Source: Wyeomyia smithii (taxonomy: Eukaryota; Arthropoda; Insecta; Diptera; Culicidae). Taken from it: DNA of 64,000 nt. The stretch is from positions 246,693,971-246,757,970 of the forward strand of contig NC_073696.1 of the NCBI RefSeq assembly GCF_029784165.1, written 5' to 3'. Under the pieces are notes generated by a model, which searched no databases, was not told where the DNA came from, and saw only the letters and a program-made list of their open reading frames with translations. Made by a program: the position numbers and the translations under genes. Below, in pieces: positions 20,959 to 32,879 of this stretch (positions within the stretch are counted from its first letter, which is position 1; every line of letters begins with the position of its first letter).

Positions 20959-22170
20959 GGCTCCACAGCTTGTTCGTCACTCATAATCGTCATCCTGTTC
21001 CTGCTCTGCTCATCCGGCTCCTCACCGTTCAATAGCGCCTGAAAATGCTCCTTCCACCTGGCTGCAATCGTCGGTTTATCAGTAAGCAGGTTGCCGTCCT
21101 TGTTATTACACATGACCGGCACCGGGAAATTCCTGCTTCTGACTCTGTTGACAGTTCTATAGAATCTCCGCACGTCGTTTTCAGCATAGCTGTCCTCTGC
21201 GCTGGCGAGCACCTGCTCCTCGTACTCGCGCTTCTTCCGACGGTGAGTTCTATTTTCGGCAGCTCTTGCCACCCTGTACCTCTCTCTGTTCTGACGCGTA
21301 GCCGCAGTAAGCATGCGGCTCCAGGCACGGTTCTTCTCATCTGTCGCTCTCTGGCACTCAGCATCGAACCAGCCGTTAGGCTGTTTTCCACGCGTCGTAC
21401 CTACCACCTCTCTCGCAGTCGTTTCGATGGCGCCGTGAATACTGCTCCACAGCCCATTTATGTCTTCCACTCCTTCCTCCTGCTGTTCTGCGATCCGTTG
21501 ATCCAGCTCTCTGGCGTATTCTGCTGCCACGCCATCAGCTTTCAACCGCTGAATGTTGAAACGCGTCGTCCTCTCTGTGCGAGATTTCAGCACGTTCGAC
21601 AACTGTGCGCGGATCTTACAAACGACGAGATAATGGTCAGAGTTAATGTTTGGTCTCCGAAAAGACCTAACATCAGTAACATCCGAAAAGTGCCGACCGT
21701 CAATCAGTACGTGATCGATCTGGGAGTAGGGTTCTCCATTTGGATGCCTCCAGGTGTGTTTCCGAATATTCAAACGTGGAAAATAGGAGCTACATATGGC
21801 CATTCCTCTGGCCGCGACAAAGTTTATCAGCCTCAGGCCGTTTTCATTGGTTGACGAGTGGAGGCTATGCCTTCCAATGACCGGACGGAAGAATTCCTCC
21901 CTCCCAACCTGTGCGTTTGCGTCTCCGATGACGACTTTTACGTCGTGTTTTGGGCACTCGTCATAGATTCGCTCAAGCTTGTCATAGAACTCATCTTTGA
22001 CTTCATCGGATTTGTCGTTTGTCGGTGCTTAGGTGTTGATTAAACTGTAGTTGAAGAATTTGCCCCTAATCCTCAACACGCATATACGGTCATCTACGGG
22101 CCTCCACCGGATGACTCTTGTTTTCTGATTTCCCAGCACTACAAAACCGACGCCCCGTTCCGCTGCTTCA
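20959..22170 (-). pseudogene. RTE endonuclease remainder and linker
   Basis: The minus-strand frame gives the C-terminal part of an APE-type endonuclease: VIRWRPVDDRICVLRIRG, SLINT then a stop, APTNDKSDEV, VVIGDANAQVGREEFFRPVI, GLRLINFVAARGMAI, KHTWRHPNGEPYSQIDHVLI and NINSDHYLVVCK with the catalytic SDH. The linker follows (NGWFDAECQRATDEKNRAW). The N-terminal third with the first catalytic Asn and Glu is missing through 5' truncation. One stop lies near 22041. Confidence 0.88.
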
Positions 22171-22184
22171 CCTCTGCTATTACT
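22171..22184. repeat. Right 14-bp target-site duplication of RTE insertion
   Basis: CCTCTGCTATTACT, identical to 18543-18556. The endonuclease-coding similarity stops exactly at 22170. Confidence 0.92.
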
Positions 22185-24046
22185 CTGTAATTAAAAGAAG
22201 AAAACTTCAACAAATATAGTAAGAGCTTGTTCTGGTGTATACTTTTTTGCCAGTTATAGATTATGCTGCTCTTCAAGCGTCTTTTAAATCATTCGCTTTG
22301 GAAGGATCGTCTGATATGCTCTTGACAATGTTGGAAATCGTAGTACTCCCAGCAGATCTTTGAGTCTTGAAAAGTTCCAATTGGGAACTGCGTAACACAA
22401 TTCATCCAATGGTACATTTTCTCTTATCATTTGCGTTCTGCTCAAGAGACGCAATCGATCACTGCAATCAATGCTTTGCTTGGTATGGTTGTGCTCAACA
22501 ATTTTTCGCGTTTTGCGAAGCTGTCAATTTTTGTTCAAACTAATTTTTGAAGCGAATCAGTTGACATCTTAAAGATCGAGTGTTTTTTAGAGGACATCTG
22601 AGGTTTTTTCTGTAAGATTTGGACCACTGCGATCATTGTTTTTATATCTTGTGGTAATACTTGAGAATTTCTCAAGTTTTTTCACCAGAAACAGAAAGCG
22701 TTTATCAATCGAATGTTAGAGTGCGTAATCAACCCGAATAAGGTATATCTGAAGAAAGCATTAAAATTTTTACAAAATTGAATTTTAAATTTTTACAATC
22801 GATGAATGACAAAGGCATGATAAATGCACTAATTCAATAGAAAAAAATCAGCAAATCTGAACGTGCCAACTTCACATTGATCGCAATTACGAATGAGTGA
22901 AGATGGGGCAGATTTTCTTCCTGGTTCTTATTCAGAAACACACAACCTTTCCAATGGTGGGTGAATTTTTGCTGGGACTTGCTGGGAACCCAAACAAAAA
23001 CCCCTTTTTGTGAAAATTTTGTTGAGCAACAGAGACTGAACAACATGTGTATGGCAAGGCCTTGTTTCGATGCAATTTTTCCAACCTATACAACACATTA
23101 CCAGTATAAATTAACTTAACATACCTTTATTGTCACCGCCCTTATAAAATTTACATACACGAATCACTTTAAAGTTATAATAACATCAGTGGAAGTTTTT
23201 ATTTTTCGTAGAACAATTTGTTACTTATTCATGCGCTCTGAGAAACACTAATGTTATGATGGCTACAGTCGTTTGTAAACAATTCAGATAAATTCAACAT
23301 GGCCAGCATACAACGTAGTAAGTATCAGAGAATGCAAAAAAGGATGAATAGCACGAGGTACACTGATATTTTTGCTTTCGTATTATGGCCAGGTTTTTGA
23401 CTGAAATACTCCTATGTGTGACCCAATAGGTCAATTTATGATTGCTTCCACGAACTTAGACTAATTTGATGTCTCGAAGGTAAAGGTTTTTCGAAAAATT
23501 TGAAACAACCCCTTGTCTTGAACAATTTCTAAACCTGCTGTTGAAGCATAATAGCAACTGATGTCTTGAAAGAAAACATGCTGGTAGAGGCAACAGTACC
23601 GTAGAGACACATCATGTGGAGGAGAGCGCCGGTAGTTTCTCGTCGTCTATCATTGCAGCGGGCACGACTTCTATTCGCGTGAAATCGAAACTGCTGTTGG
23701 GCTGAGTTCACCAACTCTATGGTAGCAAACACGTGTGTTATATTGTTTTAGCTTTAAGCTACAGAAAAAGTTTTATTTGGGCTAGTTTTACAAACTGATT
23801 CGCTTAGGATTACTTACAAATTTGGTGTAATTATTCTGGAAGTGGTATTGGCTTTATTGTCCCACTATGCCTTACTTTTAACTGTAGATATATAATGCCA
23901 TTTAAGCAATAGGTTAATGATTTCTAACTCTCAAATGATCCGTACTTACATGTGTAGAAAATATATTTTAGAAACTATCACTCCCGAAAATTGTATATAG
24001 GAAATTTAGTTTTAAGAGCTGTGGTACTTTAAGTTTAGTATTTAAT
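22185..24046. other. Low-copy AT-rich stretch, no gene
   Basis: No reading frame resembles a known family and no terminal repeats are recognised over about 1.9 kb. Confidence 0.5.
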
Positions 24047-24273
24047 ATTATATTTTATAGATTTTAACAAGAATAATAAATTGAATTGCGTAGAGAAATG
24101 AATTGCACGTTGTCACTGCATAAAGAATTATTTGGTTTTTGATTTCTCCTATTCCCTCATGTATTGACGTTCCGACGAGTAATGACAGTTGGTCTTCACG
24201 TCGCTTTGTCAGCGGCGAATGCCGCGCTACAATATGAAGCGTTGCGTTGCGACCAGGGACCCGTCGTGTCATA
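24047..24273 (-). other. Possible BEL/Pao LTR or 3' non-coding end
   Basis: On the minus strand the pol frame ends at about 24294 (VSSTPGIGDPGS then stop). A G-rich CGGGCGGGGG stretch follows and then TGACACGACGGG, a reasonable LTR start. The other end is not defined, so the left boundary is a guess and no second LTR is present for comparison. Confidence 0.35.
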
Positions 24274-25083
24274 CCCCCGCCCGTAAACCTTGGTGAGGGT
24301 CTCAAGATCCGGGATCACCGATGCCAGGTGTACTGCTCACCTCGACGTCCAAAACAGCAAACTTCACCGCTGGTCTACGTAGAGTTCCTGACGATGTCCG
24401 AACCAACGCTTGTCGTACTCTGCCGTCTCGTCCTGAAATCATCCTCTCGATCCTCCCCCTAGCTCACTGGTTCCGTGCCGCTCCGTCAGCCGCCAAAACT
24501 AGGTCACCTACCTCCAGATCTTTCGCGTCCTTGAACCATTTGCATCTTCGTGTGATTACGGGGAGGTACTCCTTTAGCCACCTGCGCCAGACCTCATCGG
24601 TGATGTACCTGGCCAACTTCCAACTGCTTCGAAGTGTTGAACGACTGTCCAGCTTTACGGTGGGTAGGAACTTCGTGCCAAAAGAGTTGCCCAACAAAAA
24701 ATGGTTTGGGGGTGCCGCTGGGGGTGTAAGCTTCCAGGTAGTTTGGGTGGTCGTGAACTTTGTGGATAGAGCCTTGTCTCTAGCTTCTTTTAGCGCTCCA
24801 TCTCGTTGCTGGTGCCTTAGAAGCAGGTAGCATAATCGGCCCAGAATTCTCTTGGGATGCGTCTGCGTGCCACAAAACGTTGTACTGCCATGATACAGGA
24901 CTACGTACATAACGAGTGTACCACCTTCATGTGGATTGCTCTAGTCGTGAGGCACGTGAATAGTGCCACCCAGCGCTTCACGTTGCCCCTACCCACCTTC
25001 GCCAGTATCGGCCCGAAACAGTCTAGTCCGGTAAACGTGAAGGGCTGAACGAAAGCCGTCAAGCGCATCTTAGGGTGCGGACC
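24274..25083 (-). pseudogene. BEL/Pao integrase remnant
   Basis: Minus strand, N to C. KMRLTAFVQPFTFTGLDCFGP contains the first catalytic Asp; RWVALFTCLTTRAIHMKVVH and MAVQRFVARRRIPREFWADYATCF cover the second Asp region. After a deletion come NHFLLGNSFGTKFLPTVKL, YITDEVWRRWLKEYLPVITR, and the tail KDLEVGDLVLAADG. The stretch with the catalytic Glu, usually near 'PHMGGAWE', has decayed to PPAAPPN. Stops follow HSLCT and the segment near 24460. This is a different lineage from the BEL/Pao remnant at 4.4-6.9 kb, judged by sequence. Confidence 0.88.
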
Positions 25084-25828
25084 CAAGTAACACACAAAAC
25101 ATGTTAGAAAATAATTCACAATGACAGTAGTCATATTAGAATACTATAAGCGCAATTTAAAACTTGTGTTTTTATATTCCTGTTATCGAGATGTTATTTC
25201 ATAGCAAAAGTGTATTTAATATATTATCGAATATAAACTGCTGCTGCTTATCTGTAACATGTGTTTATGATGTTATCAAAACAGTACAGAAAGCAACTTA
25301 AAATACAACATTTGCGAGATGTTTTTCATCAGTAATTCAACCACATTTCGAACACAAACTCATTTATTCCTGGTTTTGGAGATGTTTTTTCAATAACATG
25401 AGTTGAACAAACAACATCTATGACACAAATGACACTTGTCTTAAAGTTGTCCTCCAGATGTTTTCACTATGTATTAGAAAAACTACTACTACTTGATCAA
25501 ATTGTTAATGAAATTATTTAAACGATTTTAATAAACCTATTCGAGATGGGTCGAAATGTGCCATGAAAAGGTAAACAAAACGCTTACAGTGCTACCAATA
25601 TCACTCTAATTTTTGTTACCGTATATCTAACAACGTTTTCTAGTTTTGAATTATTTTATGTCTAGATAACGTTTAAACTATGTGAAAACAATTTCAATAT
25701 TCAAGCGACAGAAACAATTAATTTTGAAAGGTTGAACATTGCTTTTCATCATCAATTTATAATTGATTTGAAAGCGCCACTGACAAAAACGATCATCGAA
25801 CTGGTTGCACTGCGCGTAACAATACATT
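25084..25828. other. AT-rich stretch, no gene
   Basis: BEL/Pao similarity stops sharply at about 25083. Nothing recognisable until the GC-rich palindromic motifs at 25829. Confidence 0.5.
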
Positions 25829-25878
25829 TGCGCATGCGCTGGGTAAATGTTGTCATAGCAACGCATTCGCGCATGCGC
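25829..25878. promoter_or_regulatory. Two NRF1/EWG-type sites flanking an X-box-like motif
   Basis: TGCGCATGCGCT (25829-25840) and CGCGCATGCGCT (25868-25879) both match the palindromic NRF1 (Drosophila Ewg) site GCGCATGCGC. Exactly between them lies GTTGTCATAGCAAC (25849-25862), an inverted-repeat match to the RFX X-box (consensus close to GTTGCCATGGCAAC). Such sites mark core promoters of housekeeping (NRF1) and ciliary or sensory-neuron (RFX) genes. Finding three within 50 bp in AT-rich surroundings is unlikely by chance, though a repeat-borne palindrome is not excluded. Confidence 0.45.
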
Positions 25879-25884
25879 TTTGTG

Positions 25885-25985
25885 ATGGCGAATTCTGAAC
25901 CACGATTGCGCGAATTTCTTCATTACACTGGGTCAGTGTGGATCTACCCAAGAAAAAAGAAAGAACATTGCGGTTTACTACGCAT
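25885..25985 (+). CDS. Possible first coding exon downstream of NRF1/X-box motifs
   Basis: An ATG lies six bases past the second NRF1-type motif and opens a frame of 33 codons plus two bases (begins MANSEPRLREFLHYTG, then a KKKEH stretch). The exon would end at a consensus donor, CAT|GTAAGA (25986-25991). Read through, the frame stops immediately at that donor, which suits a real exon end. No family is recognised and no downstream exon could be linked. This is the best candidate for host-gene sequence in the window, but a weak one. Confidence 0.25.
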
Positions 25986-25991
25986 GTAAGA

Positions 25992-28900
25992 AAGAGATGC
26001 CAGATAGTTGTTTACGAACTAAGCCCATGCGGTGGTGGGGTAAACTGACTCTTCGCAATGAAATAAATCAGTGAACATTTTGTAATGCAAAATCTATTTT
26101 CCACCGATTGACAAATAGAAAACCATATCCAATGAATGGCGCATAATTTTTTCAGAAGTAAAACGTAATGTTTCACCATGAAATTTGACGCGCACGTAAA
26201 GCTTTGCATTAAAAGCATCAAATGGTTGATTCATTTTTGTTTCTTATTTGATTATTCGAAACGCCATAATCACTTTTTTTCCATTATTGTTCCTGATATA
26301 AATCAGTGTCGTTCTGCGATTTTTTTATTTTGAAGTTTTATGCTTGCGTCAACGATGTTTTGATTAGTTAGCAATTACAACCTAAAAATAACCTATTTTC
26401 AACGTATTTCTACCATATTGGTACTCGAGATGTATTTTACAGCTTCGGTCTAACATGTCGGCGGTCTAACATGCAATGGAATATAATAAAAACACACTGA
26501 AAACATATTTAAATAAAACAAATAAACTGCCGCTCTCTTCGGCTGAAAACATGAATCGAAATAAAATATCTACCTTAATGCGCACTGCGCTATAAACATC
26601 AAAGTTACTCGATGCTTATGAGAAACAACATAACATTTTTTTTTTCTACACTTTTACCCGGCCAAAGCCCACTGACAACCACTATAACAATTAAACTATT
26701 CGCAAACGTTGAACACAGAAACAAATACTCATCTGAATCACCTTGATGTTGCTTTGACAATGATGGTGCTTATGACAATTTTACCAAATAGCGTGATAAC
26801 CAAAATAAAACATTTTAATGGCTCAGTTTATCCTAAGGTTCCAAAACATCGGGAAAAACCTATCCCGATGCTCGGTCTTGTTTTTTAGGAATCATTCTAC
26901 CTAATATCGACAGTGAACATTGCAACCAATAGCCAACAATTCGTGTGAGTTCGTTTTTCATAGTATTGAACAGACCTGCTTGAGCAGCGAGGGAAATATC
27001 TGAGCGAAATATTGAGTACGTACACAAATTATCCTCTATCTTGAGGGATTGCCAATCAATTTTGGTCTGTTTTGCGTGTGCAGAAAAAAAAAAATCTCAC
27101 TACGAAACCAAGAATCTTCCATTCCGGCGGGAATTATTCCAGACATTTTTTCTCCTTCTAAACATACGTACTGTGCCATTTGCTCAAGGTTCCGTGATAA
27201 TGAACCAGTTTTCATGTCTATCCAGTTCATTCGAAGCAGCAGCAAAATTACAGCATATTCCCTGCACGGTTCCGACTGACAGTCGGTTACTTTCATGTTC
27301 AGGACGGCGCTTCAGAGTGAAAAAGTGTTCATCAAACTGTTTCGCTAAGGGAATTAATCTGCATCAATCAATGTGGGTCTATCAGCCGGGGGCTGAAAAC
27401 AGAGTTTATAGCACACAATGCTACAAAGTTTTGTGTTATTTGAAATAAGGGAAACTTTTTCACGATCCGGATGCTGCACGAGAACTTTCCAGTATTCTGG
27501 ATCAACTGTTCCGATTTGAAATTTGGCATAACTCTTAGTCGATCTCTGACAGAAACAAATCTGAGCTTTTCCTTCCGATTAGCTGCCGGACAGCAAAAAA
27601 CAACGGCGAGCAATCCAATTCCACTAAATAACAGATTCCAGCGATCCGATAAAATTCCCCGATGGGAGCGCCCGGCAATCCAACATGCCAAAAACAGCTC
27701 GTATAATTTTATTTCAATTAGTAATCGCCTGCAGTGCCGTGTATCGTTTTTCGCCAAATCTCTTCGCCACCCTCGGAGCTACCGACACCAATACATTTCC
27801 GGATCGTAATTCCGTAACCACCAGACTCGTAAAATTGAATTCCACTCCGCCAGCTTTGCAACTGGTAATAAAGGTGTTACGACATTATTTAGAGCCCTGC
27901 AAGATGGCGTTGCTAGTGCTATCACCAACATCATCATCTTCATCATCGTCGTTGGTTTTTCTTTCCTCGTACGGTTAAACTTTGCCTCGCTCGTCATCGC
28001 CTCGCAGCAAACGACACTTTAAGGGTTCAATTATCTCTACAAAGCTGATGTAGCGCTGGCCTCCTTCCAGTTAGCTGATTTCGGCTAGAGATGTAAAAAA
28101 TGCACATCCGTTTAAAGTTTCACCCATCGGAAGCACGATATTTGCACATCCCTCGAGGCTTTTACCATGACGAGAAAATACACTTCACGCGGCTAAATGA
28201 AGGCAAGTTTTCGAGTGTGTAAAAGGATTATATCTTGTCTGCGGACTTAAGCGTTAAATTTTATGTTCCTACGTTAATATCGATCCCAATTTACCCGTGA
28301 GTCAGGAACGCTATCCAGGGCACGTTTGGCTAATCAATTCGCTGTAATCCTTTGCAAATGATCCTGTGCAATGGAACTTTCGCAGGAAATTTCTTTTCGA
28401 AATAGCTTTCCATACAGTTGTGTTAAATTCGTGAGCATGAGATTATATGGTTTAGAGTTTTTTGAAGTCGTTATGTTTCGAAGAAATGTGTTGAAAATGT
28501 CAAAAAGTAACTAAGACCACGTTTGTGGTGTGCTAAGTTCAATGTTTTTTTTCGATAGAAATACAAAAATATAAAGTGTATTCAAGAAAATATTTCGATA
28601 AAAAAGGCTTTGTAACATGGCGACCGCGGATATCAGATGTAATGGGAAAAGGGTGCAAAAATTTTACATCAAAATGTTTGTAGATGCAGAAAATACTTTC
28701 CTGACCAGTTTCTTTAAAGACCAATACAGATTGACGGTCTGTTTGACGTTAGATTTTTTCTTGTTTATAGAATATTTTAACCCTACTTGATCTCCACTTT
28801 TTAACCAAGTGTTGTGTTGTTTTTGAATGAAAAACGAAAACCTCTTTCGAATCCTTTCAGTTTGTGTCGACTGAACTGACTTTCTCACCCGGACTGGACC

Positions 28901-29832
28901 ACTCAAAACTCGACACAAGAAGAGACGATTCGCAGAATCGATTCACAGAATGTTTGCTCTTAGAATTTCCACACCCAACCGGCGAGTAAAAAGCTGTTTA
29001 GGCTTTCAACTGCCAACCCTTTCGCTTTCAATACCGCCTGCGGGTTCCGGGGCTGAGCTAAAGTGTGCGGTGATTCCTCCATAAATAAGGTTAAACCTTT
29101 GCGTTTGTGCGGATGGCCGTGAGCTAAATATTCTCGAACGTGAAACGTCGAGTTTAGTGTATGCGTGTTCTGTCAGCGAAATAAAAATGTCAAATGAGTA
29201 CACGGAACTTCTTCTATGGGGTCGGGAAGAAACTCATAAATCCCTCAACCGTGGCACACCGACCTGAACTGAATCCGTGTAGGTAGAGTGTAGAGCACTG
29301 AATAGATCCTCTAATGCTGGGTGTGTGTCTGTTTCCGGGAACCGGCACAACTTTGGCCAGGGATGAAGCCACATATCCATATATTTACACAAGCACACCC
29401 CCGTGTCTCGGCCGGCTTAAGTTACTTGAATGGTAGTTCATCTTAGTTGATAGACACGTACGGAGAAAAAACGTAAGCCTTTTATTCCGCTCAACTACGG
29501 AAGCATGCTCTGCGGGGAAAGTTTAATCCGATGTTATGCACGGGGAACGAACGGGAGCTTTGCGTGCGGTTTGCGGTATTGATTCCTCTGGATCGAGGCA
29601 TCTACTACGATGCTGCGGGAGTCAGCTGTTCGGGACATTGCTATGTGCTCTCGTGGTATCACCAGGGATAGGGGATATATTTGACGCGTTAGAAACAGCC
29701 ATTGTGTTTGTATTTAAATGACCCAAATTCATGGTATAAATTCAATTACATTTTAAAATATGATTTTTGGGATGTTTGAAATTCTTTATGATTTAGTTTT
29801 AAATACAATATAAAAAAAATGATTTCTTTTTA
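25992..29832. other. Low-copy stretch, no confirmed gene
   Basis: About 3.8 kb without recognisable transposons. The 27.0-29.7 kb part has moderate GC and a TCATCATC-type run (about 27930-27950). Open frames on both strands overlap one another and show no family resemblance. It may be intronic DNA. Confidence 0.45.
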
Positions 29833-29879
29833 ATAATTTGATCTCGATATTTGTCAATAGATGGCACCAGCAGTAAGAG

Positions 29880-30535
29880 CTGATCAATTTTGACGTATCC
29901 AAAACGTGATGAACCAAGCTGAGACATATGGCAAACAAACCGTTTTGACACGTTAGTGGTTTTATTATGGCGTCATATATTTGTTGTATTAAAAAGTCTG
30001 ATTTTGTGCCAAATAATCGTTATTGCGAAAAGTATTACTGTTTTCAATTCATTCAAAGAAAGGTGGCTGAAGGGCATCGAGAGTTAGAAAAAGTTACAGG
30101 AAATGCTTCTCTAAGTAAAACAACGTGCCATGATTGGTTCCTTCGCTCCAAAGATAGTAGTTTCGATGGTGACGACTGCCCGCGCGAAGAAAGGCCAACC
30201 CCTTTCGAAGAAGACGCTCAAATGGAGGAATTACTCGATGAGGACGCAGGAACTGCTTGCTTCGGTATTTATAGATACGCGCTAAGCCTTTTTTAAGCAA
30301 TAAAACGGCCGCAATACAAGCAAAGGCACTAAAAATGGATTCTACTCCATGACAACGCTCGGCCTCATACTTTCAGACGCGTTGAAACTTTTTTCGTAAC
30401 GGTATTCCAGTTCTACAAAAATATGGCCCAAACTTGTGTAGGTTATACTTTAGATAACCTTGCTTTTCCAAAATATTACGACCGCTTGGTAGGCATGGGA
30501 TTACGTAAATTATTATGAATTAAACTCTTCAGTTA
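29880..30535 (+). mobile_element. Mariner relic with internal deletion
   Basis: Contains the start of a mariner transposase and fragments of its catalytic domain within about 650 bp, half the usual 1.3-kb element. Terminal inverted repeats could not be identified, so the limits are approximate. Confidence 0.7.
29967..30510 (+). pseudogene. Mariner transposase pseudogene
   Basis: The 109-codon frame begins MASYICCIKKSDFVPNNRY and includes SLSKTTCHDWFLRSKDSSFD and EEDAQMEELLDEDAGT. This matches the N-terminal helix-turn-helix DNA-binding region of mariner transposases ('...SKTTCQEWFxRFKxGDFDxxD...LLDEDxxQTQ'). It stops at 30296. Further on, broken frames around 30345-30500 resemble the 'DNARPHT' segment holding the second catalytic Asp and the YYELNSSVI end of the protein. 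The region between, including most of the catalytic domain, is deleted. Non-functional. Confidence 0.85.
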
Positions 30536-31198
30536 TATAATTATGTCAGTGTGGATAACGTATGCGGTTTTATGCAGTAACTGTATGGAATTTGCAATTG
30601 CATGAGCCGGCCTTTTTCAATAAATGGCAATAAATAGCAACTGTGATTTTTAGCCGCTGCAATTGCGCAGTTGGGTGATGTTCATCACAATTCGATGATA
30701 CTGTGCATAACCAGTGGATGAACGAAACTAATCCGATTTAAAACAGAAAAGTGCGGTATGGCTGCGAACAATGCTGAATCTGTTTTAGAAAAGTCACAGT
30801 ACACTATCAAGAAGGATGTAGAGTTTTTAAATTTCAAGTTTCTTACTCATGTCGAACAGAATTTTCCTCCTGTCGCTCATAGGCAATATGCAACACGCAA
30901 TCGCCTCACTCTTGGAATCTGCTTCCATCCGACACAAGAACAATTTGATTGTCTTTCTTCCTGGTAGTAAAAGTTGCTGTTAAGTAAAAGTAACACTGCA
31001 TGCATTTAAAACGGCATATGTTAAGTGCAATTCTGCACTATACCAACTGTTCCCAACTTTGAAAGCTAGCTGGTGATTGGTTGAATGCTGGGAAATTATA
31101 CCAAAATGATTGAATTTCAACTCAAATTTACTATTAAAAAGATAAGCCGATTATCAAACCACAAGTTGGGGGCAAGACATTGGCGTTCAAAAGCCGTT
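30536..31198. other. AT-rich stretch, no gene
   Basis: A 69-codon frame (30758-30967) is present, but I recognise no family and no codon-usage support. It ends at the left duplication of Transib-like element B. Confidence 0.5.
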
Positions 31199-31203
31199 CA
31201 ATG

Positions 31204-32874
31204 CACAATGGTCCAGAAACCAAATTTAGGGGGAAATTTGGGTCTAGCGCTTTTTTCTACAAAGTTGTTACATATGATAAAGCGCTTATTGAAAAATTAT
31301 CAAATATTAGGGTGACCAACATTTTCGATGCAATCAGGTATCTAACTTTTTTATCTTTGTAGGTAGAAGAAAAACTTGTTCTACAATGTTATAGCTACAA
31401 TAATTTTAAGTAACTTTGTGAAAAAAAAAATTTCTCTATCTTTGAAAACAACCGATTTATATTGAAAAAAACACATTTTGCGCTCTAACTTGTTTATTTA
31501 AAGTTTAACCTTAAAACTGTATGTAAACGACTCTTAGAGCTTTTGAAGAGAAACAATTTGCAATGCTGATATTGTAAATATCTTAATTCTACTCAAAGTT
31601 ATTAATGTTTTTCATCAAAAACAGGCTTTTTTATATGTTTGTCATTCTTTTTGGGGTAAACATAAAAAATATCTCTTGGTCTCATTTTGAAGGGCATATT
31701 TGACTCTATAAATGGAGGAATTGTTAAAAATACGTTATATTTTAAATTCGAGTAAATTGAATTTTAAACATGACAAAAAATTTTTATATTACGCATATAA
31801 AAGCACGCTTTATTTTTCTGGTATTTTTCCTTATAACTAGAAATAACTACCTTCAATTTGATCCAAACAGATTGAAAATCGATCAACTGGTTCAAAAGTT
31901 ATGATTTTTTTTAAATAAATTACATCGAACAAAGTCGTTTTTTCATGGTCACTGCGGAGGTTATTTCGAAGTTGGTCACGCAAAGTGCTTCAATTGTGCT
32001 CAAAATCGCAGGGATGAATCTATGTTCAGAATAATCAAACCCGTATTTTTTCCGTTGGGATGTTAGGGGGACGAGCTCCGAAATAGAGTGACCATAAAAA
32101 ACGGCTTATTCGATGTATTTTATTTCATTTTATTTCAAAAAATTCATAACTTTTGAACCAGTCGATCGATTTTCGATCTTTTTGAATCAAATTAAGGGTG
32201 ATTACTTCTAGTTGTAAGAAAAAATACCAGAAAAGTAATTTGCGTGTTTTTCTATGCGTAATATTTAAAATTATTGAAATTTTTGTCAAGTTTTTAAATT
32301 GAATTTACTCAAATTTAAAAAATAACATATTTTTAAAAAATCCCCCCTGATAGGCCCTTCAAAATGAGACCAAGAGATATTTTTCATTGTAGTCCCAAAA
32401 AGAATGACAAACAAATGAAAAACGCATGTTGTTTTTATGAAAAACATTAATAACTTTTAGTAGAATTGAGATAATTACGATATCAGAATTGCAAATTGTT
32501 TCTCTTAAAAAGCTCTAAAAGTCGTTTAAAGACAGTTTTAAGTTGATACTTGAAATAAATAAGTAAGAGCGCAAAATGTGTTTTTTCAATATAAATCGGT
32601 TGTTTTCAAAGATAGAGAAAATTTTTTTTTTTACAAATTTACATAAAATTATTGTAGCTATTACACTGTAGATTAAGTTTTTTCTATATCTATAAAGATA
32701 AAAAAATTAGATACCTGATTGCATCGAAAATTTTGGTTACCCTAATATTTGATAATTTTTCAATTTGCGCTTTATCATATGTAACAACTTTGTAGAAGAA
32801 ATTTTTTCTCTAAAACATTGCTATAGAGCTCTAGACCCAAATTTCTCCCTAAATTTGGTTTCTGGACCATTGTG
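31204..32874. mobile_element. Transib-like MITE B (1671 bp, near-complete palindrome)
   Basis: The ends are CACAATGGTCCAGAAACC and its exact inverted complement. A perfect 5-bp duplication CAATG flanks it (31199-31203 and 32875-32879). Almost the whole length is one inverted repeat with a centre near 32040: blocks such as ACCGATTTATATTGAA and TTGCGCTCTTAC/GCGCTCTAAC recur in mirrored order. The CAC(A/T)(A/G)TG ends and 5-bp duplication fit Transib. It has no coding sequence and must be mobilised in trans. A hairpin transcript from either strand would form a stem of about 800 bp. Confidence 0.75.
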
Positions 32875-32879
32875 CAATG

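Larger units (their letters stand above)
18557..22170 (-). mobile_element. 5'-truncated RTE-type non-LTR retrotransposon
   Basis: Minus-strand element bounded by a perfect 14-bp duplication. It starts part-way through the endonuclease (AERGVGF region near 22170) and ends in a simple AAAGT-type tail at 18557. Order along the minus strand: endonuclease remainder, linker, a displaced piece of the C-terminal region, repeated linker, reverse transcriptase front half, deletion, solo-LTR insertion, then RT back half with the FADD box and C-terminal domain. Because the rearranged body lies wholly inside one target-site duplication, the rearrangement probably happened during or before insertion, or later within the locus. 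The solo LTR arrived afterwards. Confidence 0.93.

Noticed and set aside
20361..21854. Long + strand open frames (107-269 codons) over the RTE element
   Set aside because: They are antisense shadows of the minus-strand RTE endonuclease/RT coding sequence.
24247..24830. Open + strand frames of 71 and 169 codons
   Set aside because: Antisense of the BEL/Pao integrase remnant, whose conserved blocks are on the minus strand.
31204..32874. Alternative assignment of palindromic CACARTGG elements to hAT or P superfamilies
   Set aside because: Those make 8-bp duplications; three elements here show 5 bp, two of them confirmed by the interrupted coding sequence.
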